A DNA stretch of 64,000 bases from Streptomyces sp. A1136 (GCF_004795055.1 NZ_SSBJ01000007.1:124001-188000), one strand, 5' to 3'. Numbered from the stretch's first letter, positions 34,974-43,880 are shown. The notes: a model not told the origin generated them from the letters alone. Numbers and translations: made by a program.

Positions 34974-35996
34974 TCAGTGGTCCGCCGGCTTGGCCCGGCT
35001 CGGCTGGACGCGTTTGGGTTCGCCGGGCATCTTCGGGTAGTCCGGCGGGTACGGCATGTCGCCCTGACCGTGCTCGTGCTCCTGGCGGTCCGCGAGTTCC
35101 AGGACGGTGTCCAGCGTGAAGGCGTGCTCGTCCATCTCGGCGTGCACGTCGCCGAGTTCGGCGAAACGCCCCGGCATCGTCACTATGTCGAAGTCCCGCG
35201 GCTCCGCGTCGTCCACCTCCTCCCAGCGCAGCGGCGCGGACACCGGGGCGTGCGGGCGGGGCCGGACGGAGTAGGCGGAGGCGATGGTCCGGTCGCGCGC
35301 CGTCTGGTTGTAGTCCACGAAGATCCGCTCGCCGCGCTCCTCCTTCCACCAGGCCGTCGTGACCTTGCCGGGCATCCGCCGCTCCAGCTCCCGGCCCAGG
35401 GCGATCGCACACCGCCGGACCTCGGTGAACGTCCAGCGCGGAGCGATCGGCACGAAGACGTGCAGCCCGCGCCCGCCTGAGGTCTTCGGCCAGCCGCGCA
35501 GTCCCAACTCGTCCAGCAGCCCGCGCAGTTCGTGGGCGGCGGCGACCGCGTGGTGGTAGTCGGTGCCCGGCTGCGGGTCCAGGTCGATCCGCAGCTCGTC
35601 CGGGCGGTCGGTGTCCTCGCGGCGCACCGGCCAGGGGTGGAAGGTGAGGCAGCCCAGATTGGCGGCCCACAGGACGGCGGCCGGCTCGGTCGGGCAGATC
35701 TCGTCGGCCGTCCGCCCGCTGGGAAAGGCGATGTGCGCGGTCGGGATCCAGTCGGGCAGGTTCTTCGGGGCCCGCTTCTGGAAGAAGGACTCGCCCTCCA
35801 CGCCTTCCGGATACCGCTCCAGGGTTGTCGGACGGTCGCGCAGCGCTCGGAGGATGCCGGGGGCGACCGCCAGGTAGTACTCGGCGACGTCCCTCTTGGT
35901 GAGGCCGCGCTCGGGGAAGTACACCTTGTCCGGGCTGGACAGCCGAACCGTCCGCCCGCCCGCGTCCAGCTCGATCGCATCACGCGCAGCACCCAT
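34974..35996 (-). CDS. LigD-type non-homologous end-joining polymerase domain protein
   Basis: 340 residues of the archaeo-eukaryotic primase superfamily. It reads VRLSSPDKVYFPERGLTKRD and YYLAVAPGILRALRDRPTTL, RKNLPDWIPTAHIAF-like text, then DELRIDLDPQPGTDYHHAVA with the catalytic Asp-x-Asp (DLDPQ) and TSGGRGLHVFVPIAPRW (the conserved histidine loop). The later motif IFVDYNQTARDRTIASAYSV is typical of LigD polymerases. It extends DNA or RNA at break ends. The ligase that would act with it is encoded divergently at 36099. The start is ATG 35996. No Ku gene is in view. Confidence 0.92.
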   Translation of the reverse strand: MGAARDAIELDAGGRTVRLSSPDKVYFPERGLTKRDVAEYYLAVAPGILRALRDRPTTLERYPEGVEGESFFQKRAPKNLPDWIPTAHIAFPSGRTADEICPTEPAAVLWAANLGCLTFHPWPVRREDTDRPDELRIDLDPQPGTDYHHAVAAAHELRGLLDELGLRGWPKTSGGRGLHVFVPIAPRWTFTEVRRCAIALGRELERRMPGKVTTAWWKEERGERIFVDYNQTARDRTIASAYSVRPRPHAPVSAPLRWEEVDDAEPRDFDIVTMPGRFAELGDVHAEMDEHAFTLDTVLELADRQEHEHGQGDMPYPPDYPKMPGEPKRVQPSRAKPADH

Positions 35997-36098
35997 GCCC
36001 GCCACGGTAGGCGGCCACGGGCCCACCCGCACACCGGACGGCTCCGCCCGGGCCCGCACACCGCGCGGCTCCCGCCGGGCCGCAGCAGAATCGGAGGC

Positions 36099-37181
36099 AT
36101 GGATCTGCCGGTGATGCCCCCTGTGAAACCGATGCTCGCCAAGTCCGTGACGGCCATTCCGCCGGGCATGCAGTACGAGGCCAAGTGGGACGGCTTCCGC
36201 GCCATCGTCCACCGCGACGGCGCCGAGATCGAGATCGGCAGTCGCACCGGCAAGCCCCTGAACCGGTACTTTCCCGAGCTCGTGACGGCCCTCAAGGAGA
36301 ATCTTCCCGACCGCTGCGTCGTGGACGGCGAGATCGTGATCGTCCACGACCGCCGGCTGGACTTCGACCGACTCACCGAGCGGATCCACCCCGCCGCCTC
36401 CCGGGTGAAGATGCTCGCCGAGACGACCCCGGCCAGTTTCGTGGCCTTCGACCTCCTCGCGCTCGGCGACGAGTCGCTCCTCGACACCCCGCTGGCCACC
36501 CGCCGCAGCGCCCTGACTAGTGCCCTTTCCACCGCTCGGCCCCCCGTTCACCTCGCGCCCGCCACCACCGACCCCGCGCTCGCGCACGATTGGTTCGAAC
36601 GGTTCGAGGGCGCCGGACTGGACGGGGTGATCGCCAAGCCCCTCGATCTCCCCTACCGGCCCGATGCCCGCCTGATGTTCAAAATCAAGCACGAGCGTAC
36701 GGCCGATGTCGTCGTCGCCGGATTCCGTTTCCACAAGAGCGGTCCGATCATCGGATCGCTCCTCCTGGGCCTCCACGACGCCCACGGCACCCTCCAGCAC
36801 GTCGGCGTCTGCGCCGCCTTCCCCATGAAGCGCCGCGCCGAGCTGGTGACCGAACTCGACCCGCTGCGGATGCCCGACCCGCAAGACCACCCCTGGGCCG
36901 CCTGGGCGGAGGAGGCGGCCCACGAGAGCGCCCGCCTGCCCGGCGCGCAGAGCCGCTGGACGGGCAAGAAGGACCTCTCCTGGGTGCCGCTGCGCCCCGA
37001 TCGGGTCTGCGAGGTCGCCTACGACCACATGGAGGGCGACCGCTTCCGCCACACCGCCCAGTTCCGCCGCTGGCGCCCCGACCGCCTGCCCGAAAGCTGT
37101 ACGTACGCCCAACTGGAGGAGGTCGTCCGCTACGACCTGGCCGAAGTCCTCGGCACACCCGGGGGCCGACCGGAGGCCTGA
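36099..37181 (+). CDS. ATP-dependent DNA ligase
   Basis: 360 residues. The nucleotidyl-transferase core has the adenylated lysine in EAKWDGFRAIV (K-x-D-G-x-R), then RTGKPLNRYFPEL, VVDGEIVIVHD, FVAFDLLALGD, LDGVIAKPLDLPYRPD and the OB-fold end FKIKHERTADVVVAGFRF. The length matches LigC-type ligases without polymerase or nuclease domains. It is divergent from the LigD-type polymerase across 102 bases; together they look like a two-gene end-joining module. The start is ATG 36099, though GGAGG lies unusually close to it; a CTG or GTG two to four codons later would have better spacing. Confidence 0.93.
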   Translation: MDLPVMPPVKPMLAKSVTAIPPGMQYEAKWDGFRAIVHRDGAEIEIGSRTGKPLNRYFPELVTALKENLPDRCVVDGEIVIVHDRRLDFDRLTERIHPAASRVKMLAETTPASFVAFDLLALGDESLLDTPLATRRSALTSALSTARPPVHLAPATTDPALAHDWFERFEGAGLDGVIAKPLDLPYRPDARLMFKIKHERTADVVVAGFRFHKSGPIIGSLLLGLHDAHGTLQHVGVCAAFPMKRRAELVTELDPLRMPDPQDHPWAAWAEEAAHESARLPGAQSRWTGKKDLSWVPLRPDRVCEVAYDHMEGDRFRHTAQFRRWRPDRLPESCTYAQLEEVVRYDLAEVLGTPGGRPEA

Positions 37182-37243
37182 CCGGAGACCTGACCGGAGA
37201 CCCGACGGGTCCGACCGCGGCCGGCGGGGCGGCTGCGCCCCCC

Positions 37244-38623
37244 TCAGCCCGAGGTGAGCTCCTCCCACCGCCCCCGGTCCGGTCCCACCGGGTTCGGGAC
37301 GTAGTCCGGGCGGTGCGCCAGCCAGCGGGCCACCCGCGCGCGGATCGCCGGGTCCGCGTACGCGCGTTCCGGCGGTTCGACCAGATGGCGGACCCTCGCC
37401 CGGGCGCGCATCACCTCCGGGTCCTCCAGCGCGCAGTCGAACAGAGCGGCCACCTCCAGCGCCGTCCCCGTGCGACCGGCCCTGGTGGCGAAGCGTTCCC
37501 CGATGGCCGTGTCCGCGACCACCTGGTAGTCGAACCAGGGCTTCAAGGTGCGCACCGCCCACGCGTGGTATCCGGCGGCGTACCCGTCCGACCCCGGGTC
37601 CCGGTGCGCCGTACGCGCCACCCGGTTCGCGGCCCACAGGGTGAGCGAGGTGCCCTGCCCCAGGGTCGGGTTGGTGTGGGTGATCGCGTCCCCGACCGGC
37701 ACCAGCCCGCTCACCACCGGCCCCCGCCCGTCGCTCAGCGGGCTCCACCGGTTGTCGAGGCTCGCGGTGGCCAGTACGTCGGACAGCGGCTCGGCGCCCA
37801 GCCGCAGCCATGCCTCCCCCGGCGGGAAGGCGCGCGCGGCGGCCTCGAAGACGGTCGGATCCCGCAGCGCCGAGCGGGTGGTGTCCCCGGCGTGGACGAA
37901 CAGGGTGACGGCGAAGACCCGGTTGTCGGCGGGGAAGACGGCGCACCCGGCGAAAGTGCCGCCGGCGATCGCCCACGGGCGGCGCGGCCCCTGGTCCAGA
38001 CCCTCGGGCAACCGGTACCAACGGCAGAAGTAGGCCAGTCCGGTGCGGTGTCGCTCGACCAGGGGCGGCCGGCAACCGGCCGCCGCCAACCAGCGTTCGG
38101 TGGCGCCGCGCCGCCCGCCCGCGTCGACGACCAGGTCGCCCTCGTACGCGCCGGTCGGGGAGGTCACGCCCGTGACCCGGTTCCCCTCGAACCGCAGGCC
38201 CTCGACCGGCTCCCCGTAGCGGGCGACGACGCCCGGCTGGGCGCGCAGGGCGCCGGCCAGGGCGCTCTCCAGAACGATGCGCCGCGCCTGGATCATGACG
38301 AGGTCTTCGTCGCCCGGACGGGCGGGCGGCCGTTCGTCGAACCAGTCGAACTCGTGCCGCTCGCGCGCCCCCAGCCGGAGCATCTCGGAGTGGACGTCGG
38401 GCAGTTCCCCGCGCAGTACGGCGCGTGCGGCGCCGAGCAGCGCGTGCGGCTGGGTGGCCTGGGGCACGGTGGGGCGGCGCCACCCGAAGAAGTCGCGGTC
38501 GAGGGCGGTGCCGGGAGCGCGGGAGTCGCGCTCGAAGAGTTCGACGGTGTGCCCCCGCCGGGCGGCGAGCAGGGCGGTCGCCTGCCCGCCGATCCCTCCG
38601 CCGATGACCAGTACGTGTGCCAT
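37244..38623 (-). CDS. FAD-dependent oxidoreductase (p-hydroxybenzoate hydroxylase/geranylgeranyl-reductase-like)
   Basis: 459 residues. The dinucleotide-binding GxGxxG motif is VLVIGGGIGGQATALLAARR at the very start, and the second FAD motif is GLVPVGDAITHTNPTLGQG with the conserved GD. Middle sections such as DLVVDAGGRRGATERWLAA and RTGLAYFCRWYRLPEGLD suit an FAD_binding_3-type monooxygenase or reductase. There is no signal or membrane segment. The substrate is unknown. It is divergent from the XRE-cupin operon; the spacer holds a 15-bp tandem repeat and the regulator's promoter. Confidence 0.85.
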   Translation of the reverse strand: MAHVLVIGGGIGGQATALLAARRGHTVELFERDSRAPGTALDRDFFGWRRPTVPQATQPHALLGAARAVLRGELPDVHSEMLRLGARERHEFDWFDERPPARPGDEDLVMIQARRIVLESALAGALRAQPGVVARYGEPVEGLRFEGNRVTGVTSPTGAYEGDLVVDAGGRRGATERWLAAAGCRPPLVERHRTGLAYFCRWYRLPEGLDQGPRRPWAIAGGTFAGCAVFPADNRVFAVTLFVHAGDTTRSALRDPTVFEAAARAFPPGEAWLRLGAEPLSDVLATASLDNRWSPLSDGRGPVVSGLVPVGDAITHTNPTLGQGTSLTLWAANRVARTAHRDPGSDGYAAGYHAWAVRTLKPWFDYQVVADTAIGERFATRAGRTGTALEVAALFDCALEDPEVMRARARVRHLVEPPERAYADPAIRARVARWLAHRPDYVPNPVGPDRGRWEELTSG

Positions 38624-38749
38624 TGCGCCCCCCCCCCTGAGCCGGCTCTGGCCCGACGAACCGTATGACGATCGGACCGCCCAGAGCCTGCGCGGGCCAC
38701 CCCTGGCCGAAACCCGCACGGCTGTCCGAACGGGCTCGTCGGCGGTTCA

Positions 38750-38794
38750 CGCGGAGCCGGTTAGCGCGGAGCCGGTTCGCGCGGAGCCGTCGCG
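38750..38794. repeat. Three-copy 15-bp tandem repeat
   Basis: Three consecutive units near CGCGGAGCCGGTTNG lie in the spacer between the FAD-oxidoreductase gene and the XRE-cupin operon, the third slightly diverged. They could be binding sites or a neutral expansion; no dyad is visible inside the unit. Confidence 0.75.
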
Positions 38795-38833
38795 GTCCTT
38801 CGCCCGTCCGCACCGGAAGCCGGACCGGTCCGC

Positions 38834-38863
38834 TTGACAAACGAGGTTGCCGAAGCGGCAAAT
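38834..38863 (+). promoter_or_regulatory. TTGACA promoter with embedded TTGCCG-AAG-CGGCAA dyad
   Basis: TTGACA at 38834-38839 matches the -35 consensus exactly, and GCAAAT (38858-38863) follows at 18 bases as a weak -10. A perfect six-base inverted repeat TTGCCG/CGGCAA (38847-38861) fills the spacer between the boxes, where an autorepressor would block RNA polymerase. The transcript would start close to the ATG at 38870, giving a short or leaderless message. Confidence 0.6.
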
Positions 38864-38869
38864 GGAGCC

Positions 38870-39532
38870 ATGCCCACCCGCGATCACGAGTGGCCCGACG
38901 AGCGGGTGCCCGCCGCCGAGCGGGACCCCGGCGCCGACCTCGCCGACGTCATCACCGCCGTCGGCCCCCGACTGCGCGCGCTGCGCCGCCGGCGCGGCAC
39001 GACCCTGGCGCAGCTGAGCGAGGCCACCGGCATCTCGCTGTCCACGCTGTCCCGGCTGGAGTCGGGGCAGCGCCGGCCCACGCTGGAACTGCTGCTCCCG
39101 CTCGCCAAGGCACACCGGGTGGCGCTGGACGACCTCGTCGGCGCACCGGACACCGGCGATCCCCGCGTCCGTCCACGCCCCTTCGTCCGGCACGGCTGCA
39201 CCTACGTACCGCTCTCCCGCGAGTTCGCCGGAGTGCACGCGTTCAAGCAGATCCTGCCGCCCCGCGACCCGTCCCAGCCCGTGCCCGAGCCGAGGGTCCA
39301 CGAGGGCTACGAGTGGCTGTACGTGCTCTCGGGCCGGGTACGACTACTGCTCGGCGAGCACGACCTGGTCCTCACGGCGGGCGAGGCCGCCGAGTTCGAC
39401 ACGCACACGCCGCACGCGTTCTTCAACGCGGGCGCGCAACCCGCCGAGTTCCTCAGCCTGTTCGGCCCCCAGGGCGAGCGCATCCACGTCCGCGCCCGCC
39501 CCACCACCGCCTCCTCGGAAGGACGCCCATGA
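38870..39532 (+). CDS. XRE-family regulator with cupin sensor domain
   Basis: 220 residues from ATG 38870. An HTH of the XRE type (LRALRRRRGTTLAQLSEATG, ISLSTLSRLESGQRRPTLEL) covers about residues 35-90. A cupin follows, with EGYEWLYVLSGRVRLLLGEH, LVLTAGEAAEFDTHTPHAFF (His-rich) and FLSLFGPQGERIHV. Such proteins sense a small metabolite and control adjacent genes; here the NUDIX gene that overlaps its stop. The start at 38870 is favoured over a TTG at 38834 because that TTG is part of the -35 box. The ribosome site is weak, consistent with a nearly leaderless message. Confidence 0.9.
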   Translation: MPTRDHEWPDERVPAAERDPGADLADVITAVGPRLRALRRRRGTTLAQLSEATGISLSTLSRLESGQRRPTLELLLPLAKAHRVALDDLVGAPDTGDPRVRPRPFVRHGCTYVPLSREFAGVHAFKQILPPRDPSQPVPEPRVHEGYEWLYVLSGRVRLLLGEHDLVLTAGEAAEFDTHTPHAFFNAGAQPAEFLSLFGPQGERIHVRARPTTASSEGRP

Positions 39533-40026
39533 GCACCGAACGTCCCGAACGCGCCGTCCCGCAGCCCAACGCGGTGGTCGGCGTCGGCCTCGTCGTCGTC
39601 GCCGCGGACGGCCGGATCCTGCTCGGCCAGGCGCACGACGGCCGCTGGGAACTGCCCGGCGGCAAGGTCGATCCCGGCGAGGGCTTCGAGCAGGCCGCGG
39701 CGCGGGAACTGGAGGAGGAGACGGCACTGCGGGCGGACGCGCGGGATATCGAGGTGCTCGGCGTCCAGATCGACGCGCGCTCCGGCCTGACCCGCCTGAC
39801 GGCCGCCGCCGTCACCCGCTCCGCCGAGGGCGACCCCGCCGTGACGGAGCCGCACAAGATCGCCCGCTGGTCCTGGTTCGCCCCGGCCGACATCCCCACG
39901 GCCCTCTACGCGCCCTCGGCGGCGGTCCTGCGCACCTGGCGCCCCGACCTCACCCCCGCCCTCCCACACGTCCCCTCGCACGACTACCTCGCCGCCCCGC
40001 GGGACGCCCGTCGGGCCACCCCGTAG
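39529..40026 (+). CDS. NUDIX hydrolase
   Basis: 165 residues. The nudix box GX5EX7REUXEEXGU is GKVDPGEGFEQAAARELEEE with its conserved Arg-Glu and double Glu. The beginning VGVGLVVVAADGRILLGQAH and WELPGGKVDPG are typical. It hydrolyses a nucleoside diphosphate linked to another moiety (X), possibly an oxidised nucleotide or a cofactor; the exact substrate is unknown. Its ATG overlaps the regulator's stop codon (ATGA), so it is translationally coupled to the cupin regulator. Confidence 0.92.
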   Translation: MSTERPERAVPQPNAVVGVGLVVVAADGRILLGQAHDGRWELPGGKVDPGEGFEQAAARELEEETALRADARDIEVLGVQIDARSGLTRLTAAAVTRSAEGDPAVTEPHKIARWSWFAPADIPTALYAPSAAVLRTWRPDLTPALPHVPSHDYLAAPRDARRATP

Positions 40027-40117
40027 GGCGCCGGTCGCGCCGCCGCGCGGGACGCCGGCCGGCCGCCCCGCCCGACGCCCGTCACCGGCTGTCCACGGAG
40101 GCGACCGGTCGGGCGGC

Positions 40118-42175
40118 TCAGGCCGGGGCGGGACGGGGGGCGAAGTTGCCCTCCGCCAGGTCCTCCGCGAGGAGCCGTTTCGCGATGGCGTCCGCCGCCG
40201 CACGCAGCGCGGCGCTGCGGGGGCGGCCCCCGTCCCGCTCCAATCGGTCGCCCAGCCAGTCGCCCCACGCCAGGGAGATCACCCGGGCCTCCCGTTCCCC
40301 GGCCGGGGTGAGCGAGAAGAAGACGCCCTCCCGGCTCAGGTAGCCCTCCTCCACCATCCGGTCGAAGACCGGCAGCAGCACCTCGGGCGGCACCGACCGG
40401 CGGGCCGCGACCAGTCCGATACTGGCGTGCCCGACCGTCCGCGTCAGCAGGTCCACCTGCATCACCGTCCAGGCCCCCGCGATGTCGAGTCGGGTGTCGG
40501 AGCCGTTCACGATCGCGCGCGCCGTCTCGGGACCCATGCCCCGTACGAGTTTGCCGACCGCCAGCTCCAACAGCTTCGCGGAGTCCCCCGAGGCGGTGAC
40601 GGGCGAGGCGAAGCCCTCGCCCATGTCCGTCGAGGACGCCCGGGCGCTGTCGCGCAGCCGGACCTGCTTCAGGAACAGCGCGACGACGAAGCCCAGCCCC
40701 GCCACCGGCACCGTCCACAGGAAGACCGTGTGCAGGGTGCGCGCGTACGCGTCGATGATCGGCCCGGCGGCGGCCGGATCGAGGGCGTGCACCCCTTGCG
40801 GGCTCCGCGCGGCCAGACCCAGCAGTCTCGGGTCCCGGCCGGTGGCGCGTGCCGCCTCCGCGACGCCCGCCGCGAGGTGGGGCGCGAGGGTGTTCGCGTA
40901 GATCGTGCCGAAGACCGCGGTGCCGAAGGCGCTGCCGAGCGTGCGGAAGAACGTCACACCGGACGTGGCGGTGCCGAGATCGGAGTAGTCGACGGTGTTC
41001 TGCACGGCGATCGTCAGGACCTGCATGCACAGTCCGATGCCGGCGCCGAGGACGAACATGTACAGCGACTCCAGCCAGGCCCCGGTGCCCGGCCCCATCA
41101 GGGACAGCAGGTACAGCCCGGCGCCCATGACCGCGCACCCCACGATGGGGAAGGTCCGGTAGTGGCCGGTCTTGGAGGTGACGTTGCCGCTGAAGACGGA
41201 GGCGATCAGCAGCCCGACGACCAGCGGCAGGGTCCGCACGCCGGAGACCGTGGCGGAATCGCCGTCCACGTACTGCAGGTACGTGGGCAGGAAGGTCATG
41301 GCGCCGAGCATCGCGAACCCCACGACGAAGCTGAGCACCGAGCACACGCTGAAGACGGGGTTGCCGAACAGCCGCATCGGCAGCATCGGTTCGACGGCCC
41401 GCGTCTCGACCACGCAGAACAACGCGAGGGCCGCGGCGCCGCCAGCGAAGAGGCCGACGATCACGGGCGAGGCCCAGGCGTACTCGTTCCCGCCCCAACT
41501 GGTGGCGAGGATGAGCGCGCTCGCCCCGACCGTGACCAGCGCGATGCCCGGGTAGTCGATGACGGGCCTGCCCGCCGCCCGTACCGAGGGGATCGTCCGG
41601 GCGGCGGCGATCACCACCAGGATCGCGATCGGGACGTTGACGTAGAAGGCCCACCGCCAGCTCAGATGGTCGGTGAACAGCCCGCCGAGCAGCGGTCCGA
41701 TGACGGTGGCGACGCCGAACACGGCGCCGATCGCCCCCTGGTACTTGCCTCGTTCGCGCAGCGGCACCACGTCGGCGATCAGCGCCATGGAGGTGACCAT
41801 CAGGCCGCCCGCGCCGATGCCCTGCAGTCCCCGCCACAGGATCAGCATCGTCATGTCGACGGACAGTCCGCACAGGAACGATCCGGTGATGAAGACGACC
41901 GCGGAGACCTGGAAGACGAGTTTGCGGCCGAAGAGGTCGCCGAACTTGCCGACCAGGACCGTCGCCACGGTCTCCGCCAGCAGGTAGGCGGTCACCACCC
42001 ACGACATGTGGGCCGCGCCGCCGAGGTCCGCCACGATCGTCGGCAGGGCGGTGCCGACGATGGTCTGGTCCAGAGCCGCCAGCAGGACGCCCAGCATGAT
42101 CGTGCCGAAGACGACGTTGCGCCGCCGCCGGTCGAGCACGGGTGGCGCGGCGGCCGTGGCGGGGGCTGTGGTCAC
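40118..42175 (-). CDS. MFS multidrug exporter (EmrB/QacA type) fused to a C-terminal winged-helix domain
   Basis: 685 residues, about 150 longer than ordinary 14-helix drug exporters. The membrane part carries GVLLAALDQTIVGTALPTIV (motif C region), WVVTAYLLAETVATVLVGKF, GDLFGRK (motif A), and GLQGIGAGGLMVTSMALIAD. The membrane portion ends near residue 500 with VALFLKQVRLRDSARASS. The remaining region contains a MarR-like wing: VGHASIGLVAARRSVPPEVL, FDRMVEEGYLSREGVFFSLT, PAGEREARVISLA. The order exporter then cytosolic winged helix in one chain is unusual and suggests a built-in sensor or repressor. The GTG at 42175 is the probable start. It follows the GH4 gene on the same strand but is separated by a terminator. 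Confidence 0.9.
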   Translation of the reverse strand: MTTAPATAAAPPVLDRRRRNVVFGTIMLGVLLAALDQTIVGTALPTIVADLGGAAHMSWVVTAYLLAETVATVLVGKFGDLFGRKLVFQVSAVVFITGSFLCGLSVDMTMLILWRGLQGIGAGGLMVTSMALIADVVPLRERGKYQGAIGAVFGVATVIGPLLGGLFTDHLSWRWAFYVNVPIAILVVIAAARTIPSVRAAGRPVIDYPGIALVTVGASALILATSWGGNEYAWASPVIVGLFAGGAAALALFCVVETRAVEPMLPMRLFGNPVFSVCSVLSFVVGFAMLGAMTFLPTYLQYVDGDSATVSGVRTLPLVVGLLIASVFSGNVTSKTGHYRTFPIVGCAVMGAGLYLLSLMGPGTGAWLESLYMFVLGAGIGLCMQVLTIAVQNTVDYSDLGTATSGVTFFRTLGSAFGTAVFGTIYANTLAPHLAAGVAEAARATGRDPRLLGLAARSPQGVHALDPAAAGPIIDAYARTLHTVFLWTVPVAGLGFVVALFLKQVRLRDSARASSTDMGEGFASPVTASGDSAKLLELAVGKLVRGMGPETARAIVNGSDTRLDIAGAWTVMQVDLLTRTVGHASIGLVAARRSVPPEVLLPVFDRMVEEGYLSREGVFFSLTPAGEREARVISLAWGDWLGDRLERDGGRPRSAALRAAADAIAKRLLAEDLAEGNFAPRPAPA

Positions 42176-42270
42176 ATCTCGCACTCTCACAGCGCCCCCG
42201 TCCCGCCGCATGCGGCGCGGGGCCGTAGGGGTGACGGACGCCCCTCGTGAGGGCCCCCGATGGCTCGCCG

Positions 42271-42287
42271 CGGGAGGGCCCCTCCCG
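42271..42287 (-). terminator. Terminator hairpin after the GH4 gene
   Basis: CGGGAGG-GCC-CCTCCCG forms a perfect seven-base stem 20 bases past the GH4 stop, and upstream of the exporter start, so it separates the two same-strand genes. Confidence 0.65.
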
Positions 42288-42306
42288 CAGGGAGCCGTCC
42301 GGGGGG

Positions 42307-43656
42307 TCAGCGCAGGTAGGCGAGGCCCGGGTGCTGCGCCGCGTACCCGTCCAAGAGCCGCCCGGCCACGGTCACCGAGTCCACGAGGGGGTGGAGGGCG
42401 AAGGCCTTGACCGCGTCCGCGCGCGAGCCGCTCGCCGCGGCGGCCAGGACCTCCCGCTCGACCGCCTTGACCGAGGTCACCAGACCCACCGCGTGCAGGG
42501 GCAGCGGGTCGACGGCCACCGGGTGGGCGCCGTTGGCGTCCACCAGGCAGGGCACCTCGATGACCGCCCGCGCGTCGAGCACCGAGAGGGTGGAGCCGTT
42601 GGGCACGTTGAGGATCAGGGTGGCCCGCTCGTCCCGGGCGATGGCCCGCATCAGCGCGAGGGCGACCTTCTCGTAGCCGCCGGACTCCAGATCGCTCTCG
42701 TCGCGCTCGCCGACGCCCGCCGCCTCCCGGTTCTCGGCCATGTAGGTGGCTTCCCGCTCGGCCCGGGTCCGGTCCCAGGCCGCCAGCGCCGACCCGGGCG
42801 GCTGTCCCTCGCGCCCCGCCCGGGCGTAGAAATCGCGCTGCTGGTCGCGCAGGAAGGCGCCGCGGGTCTGCGCGGCCTCTCGGTAGCCGCGTACGGTGTC
42901 CCGGTTGAAGTAGTAGTAGTGCAGGTATTCGTTGGGGATCGCGCCGAGCGAGCGCAGCCACTGGGCCCCGAAGAGCCGGCCCTCCTCGAAGGACTCCAGC
43001 GCCTTGCCGTCGGCCAGCAGCCGGGGCAGTACGTCGCGGCCCGCCACGCGCAGCCCCCGGACCCAGCCCAGGTGGTTGAGGCCGACGTAGTCGATCCACG
43101 CCTCCTCGGGCCGGACGCCCAGCAGGCGCGCGATGCGCCGGCCGAGGCCCACCGGGGAGTCGCAGATGCCGATGACCCGGTATCCGAGGACCTCCGCCAT
43201 CGCCTCGGTGACCAGGCCGGCGGGGTTGGTGAAGTTGATGACCCAGGCCTCGGGGGCGGTACGGGCGATCCTGCGGGCGATCTCCCGGACCACCGGCACG
43301 GTGCGCAGGCCGTACGCCACCCCGCCCGCGCCCACCGTCTCCTGGCCCAGGACGCCCTCCGCCAAGGCGATCCGCTCGTCCGCGGCGCGTCCTTCCAGAC
43401 CGCCGACCCGGATGGCGGAGAAGACGAAGTCGGCGCCGCGCAGGGCCTCGTCGAGGTCTTCGGTGGCGGTGACGGTCGGGGCGTCCGATACGTCCGCGGC
43501 CTGGTCGGCGAGGACGCGGGCCATGGCGGTGAGCCGGGCCGGGTCCTCGTCGTAGAGGGTCACGTGCGTCACCCTGCCCCCGGCACGGTCGCCGAGGAGT
43601 GCGCCGTAGACGAGCGGTACGCGGAAGCCGCCCCCGCCGAGGATGGTCAGCCGCAC
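42307..43656 (-). CDS. Family 4 glycosidase (6-phospho-beta-glucosidase-like)
   Basis: 449 residues. The GH4 NAD-binding start MRLTILGGGGFRVPLVYGAL and the metal-/substrate-binding region VINFTNPAGLVTEAM, GICDSPVGLGRRIA (Cys in the GH4 metal motif), DYVGLNHLGWVRGL with the Asn-His pair, and EYLHYYYF are all diagnostic. GH4 enzymes use NAD and Mn for redox-type hydrolysis of 6-phospho-glycosides in the cytosol. No PTS or sugar ABC genes are adjacent, so the sugar source is unclear. It is followed by a terminator and preceded by a short repeat array. Confidence 0.93.
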   Translation of the reverse strand: MRLTILGGGGFRVPLVYGALLGDRAGGRVTHVTLYDEDPARLTAMARVLADQAADVSDAPTVTATEDLDEALRGADFVFSAIRVGGLEGRAADERIALAEGVLGQETVGAGGVAYGLRTVPVVREIARRIARTAPEAWVINFTNPAGLVTEAMAEVLGYRVIGICDSPVGLGRRIARLLGVRPEEAWIDYVGLNHLGWVRGLRVAGRDVLPRLLADGKALESFEEGRLFGAQWLRSLGAIPNEYLHYYYFNRDTVRGYREAAQTRGAFLRDQQRDFYARAGREGQPPGSALAAWDRTRAEREATYMAENREAAGVGERDESDLESGGYEKVALALMRAIARDERATLILNVPNGSTLSVLDARAVIEVPCLVDANGAHPVAVDPLPLHAVGLVTSVKAVEREVLAAAASGSRADAVKAFALHPLVDSVTVAGRLLDGYAAQHPGLAYLR

Positions 43657-43820
43657 GTCCCTACCGCCCTTCGCCCCAGTGCCACGATCGGTGACACGGC
43701 GGCGCGACCCGGCTGGGGCGCCCCGGCCGGGTCGACGCGGCGCGGCACACGATCAAGGTCTCCAGTGTCCACCGCCGGGAGTGCCCGCGGGGGCGGCCCC
43801 GGCCGGTGATCCGCCGGGAT

Positions 43821-43867
43821 TCGGCCGGCACCCGAGGCCGGCACCGAAGGCCGGCACCGAAGGCCGG
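43821..43867. repeat. 13-bp direct repeats, about 3.5 copies
   Basis: GGCCGGCACCGAA occurs twice exactly (43834-43859), flanked by a diverged copy at 43821 and a half-copy ending at 43867. It lies in the spacer between the MmyB-type regulator stop and the GH4 gene start; no regulatory meaning is visible. Confidence 0.75.
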
Positions 43868-43880
43868 CCCCCTCGCGCGG

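Noticed and set aside
34974..38861. A 1295-residue open frame on the minus strand
   Set aside because: It contains the real LigD-type polymerase only at its C-terminal end; the rest is antisense read-through of the ligase and FAD-oxidoreductase region with low-complexity, Arg/Gly-rich text typical of GC-rich shadow frames.
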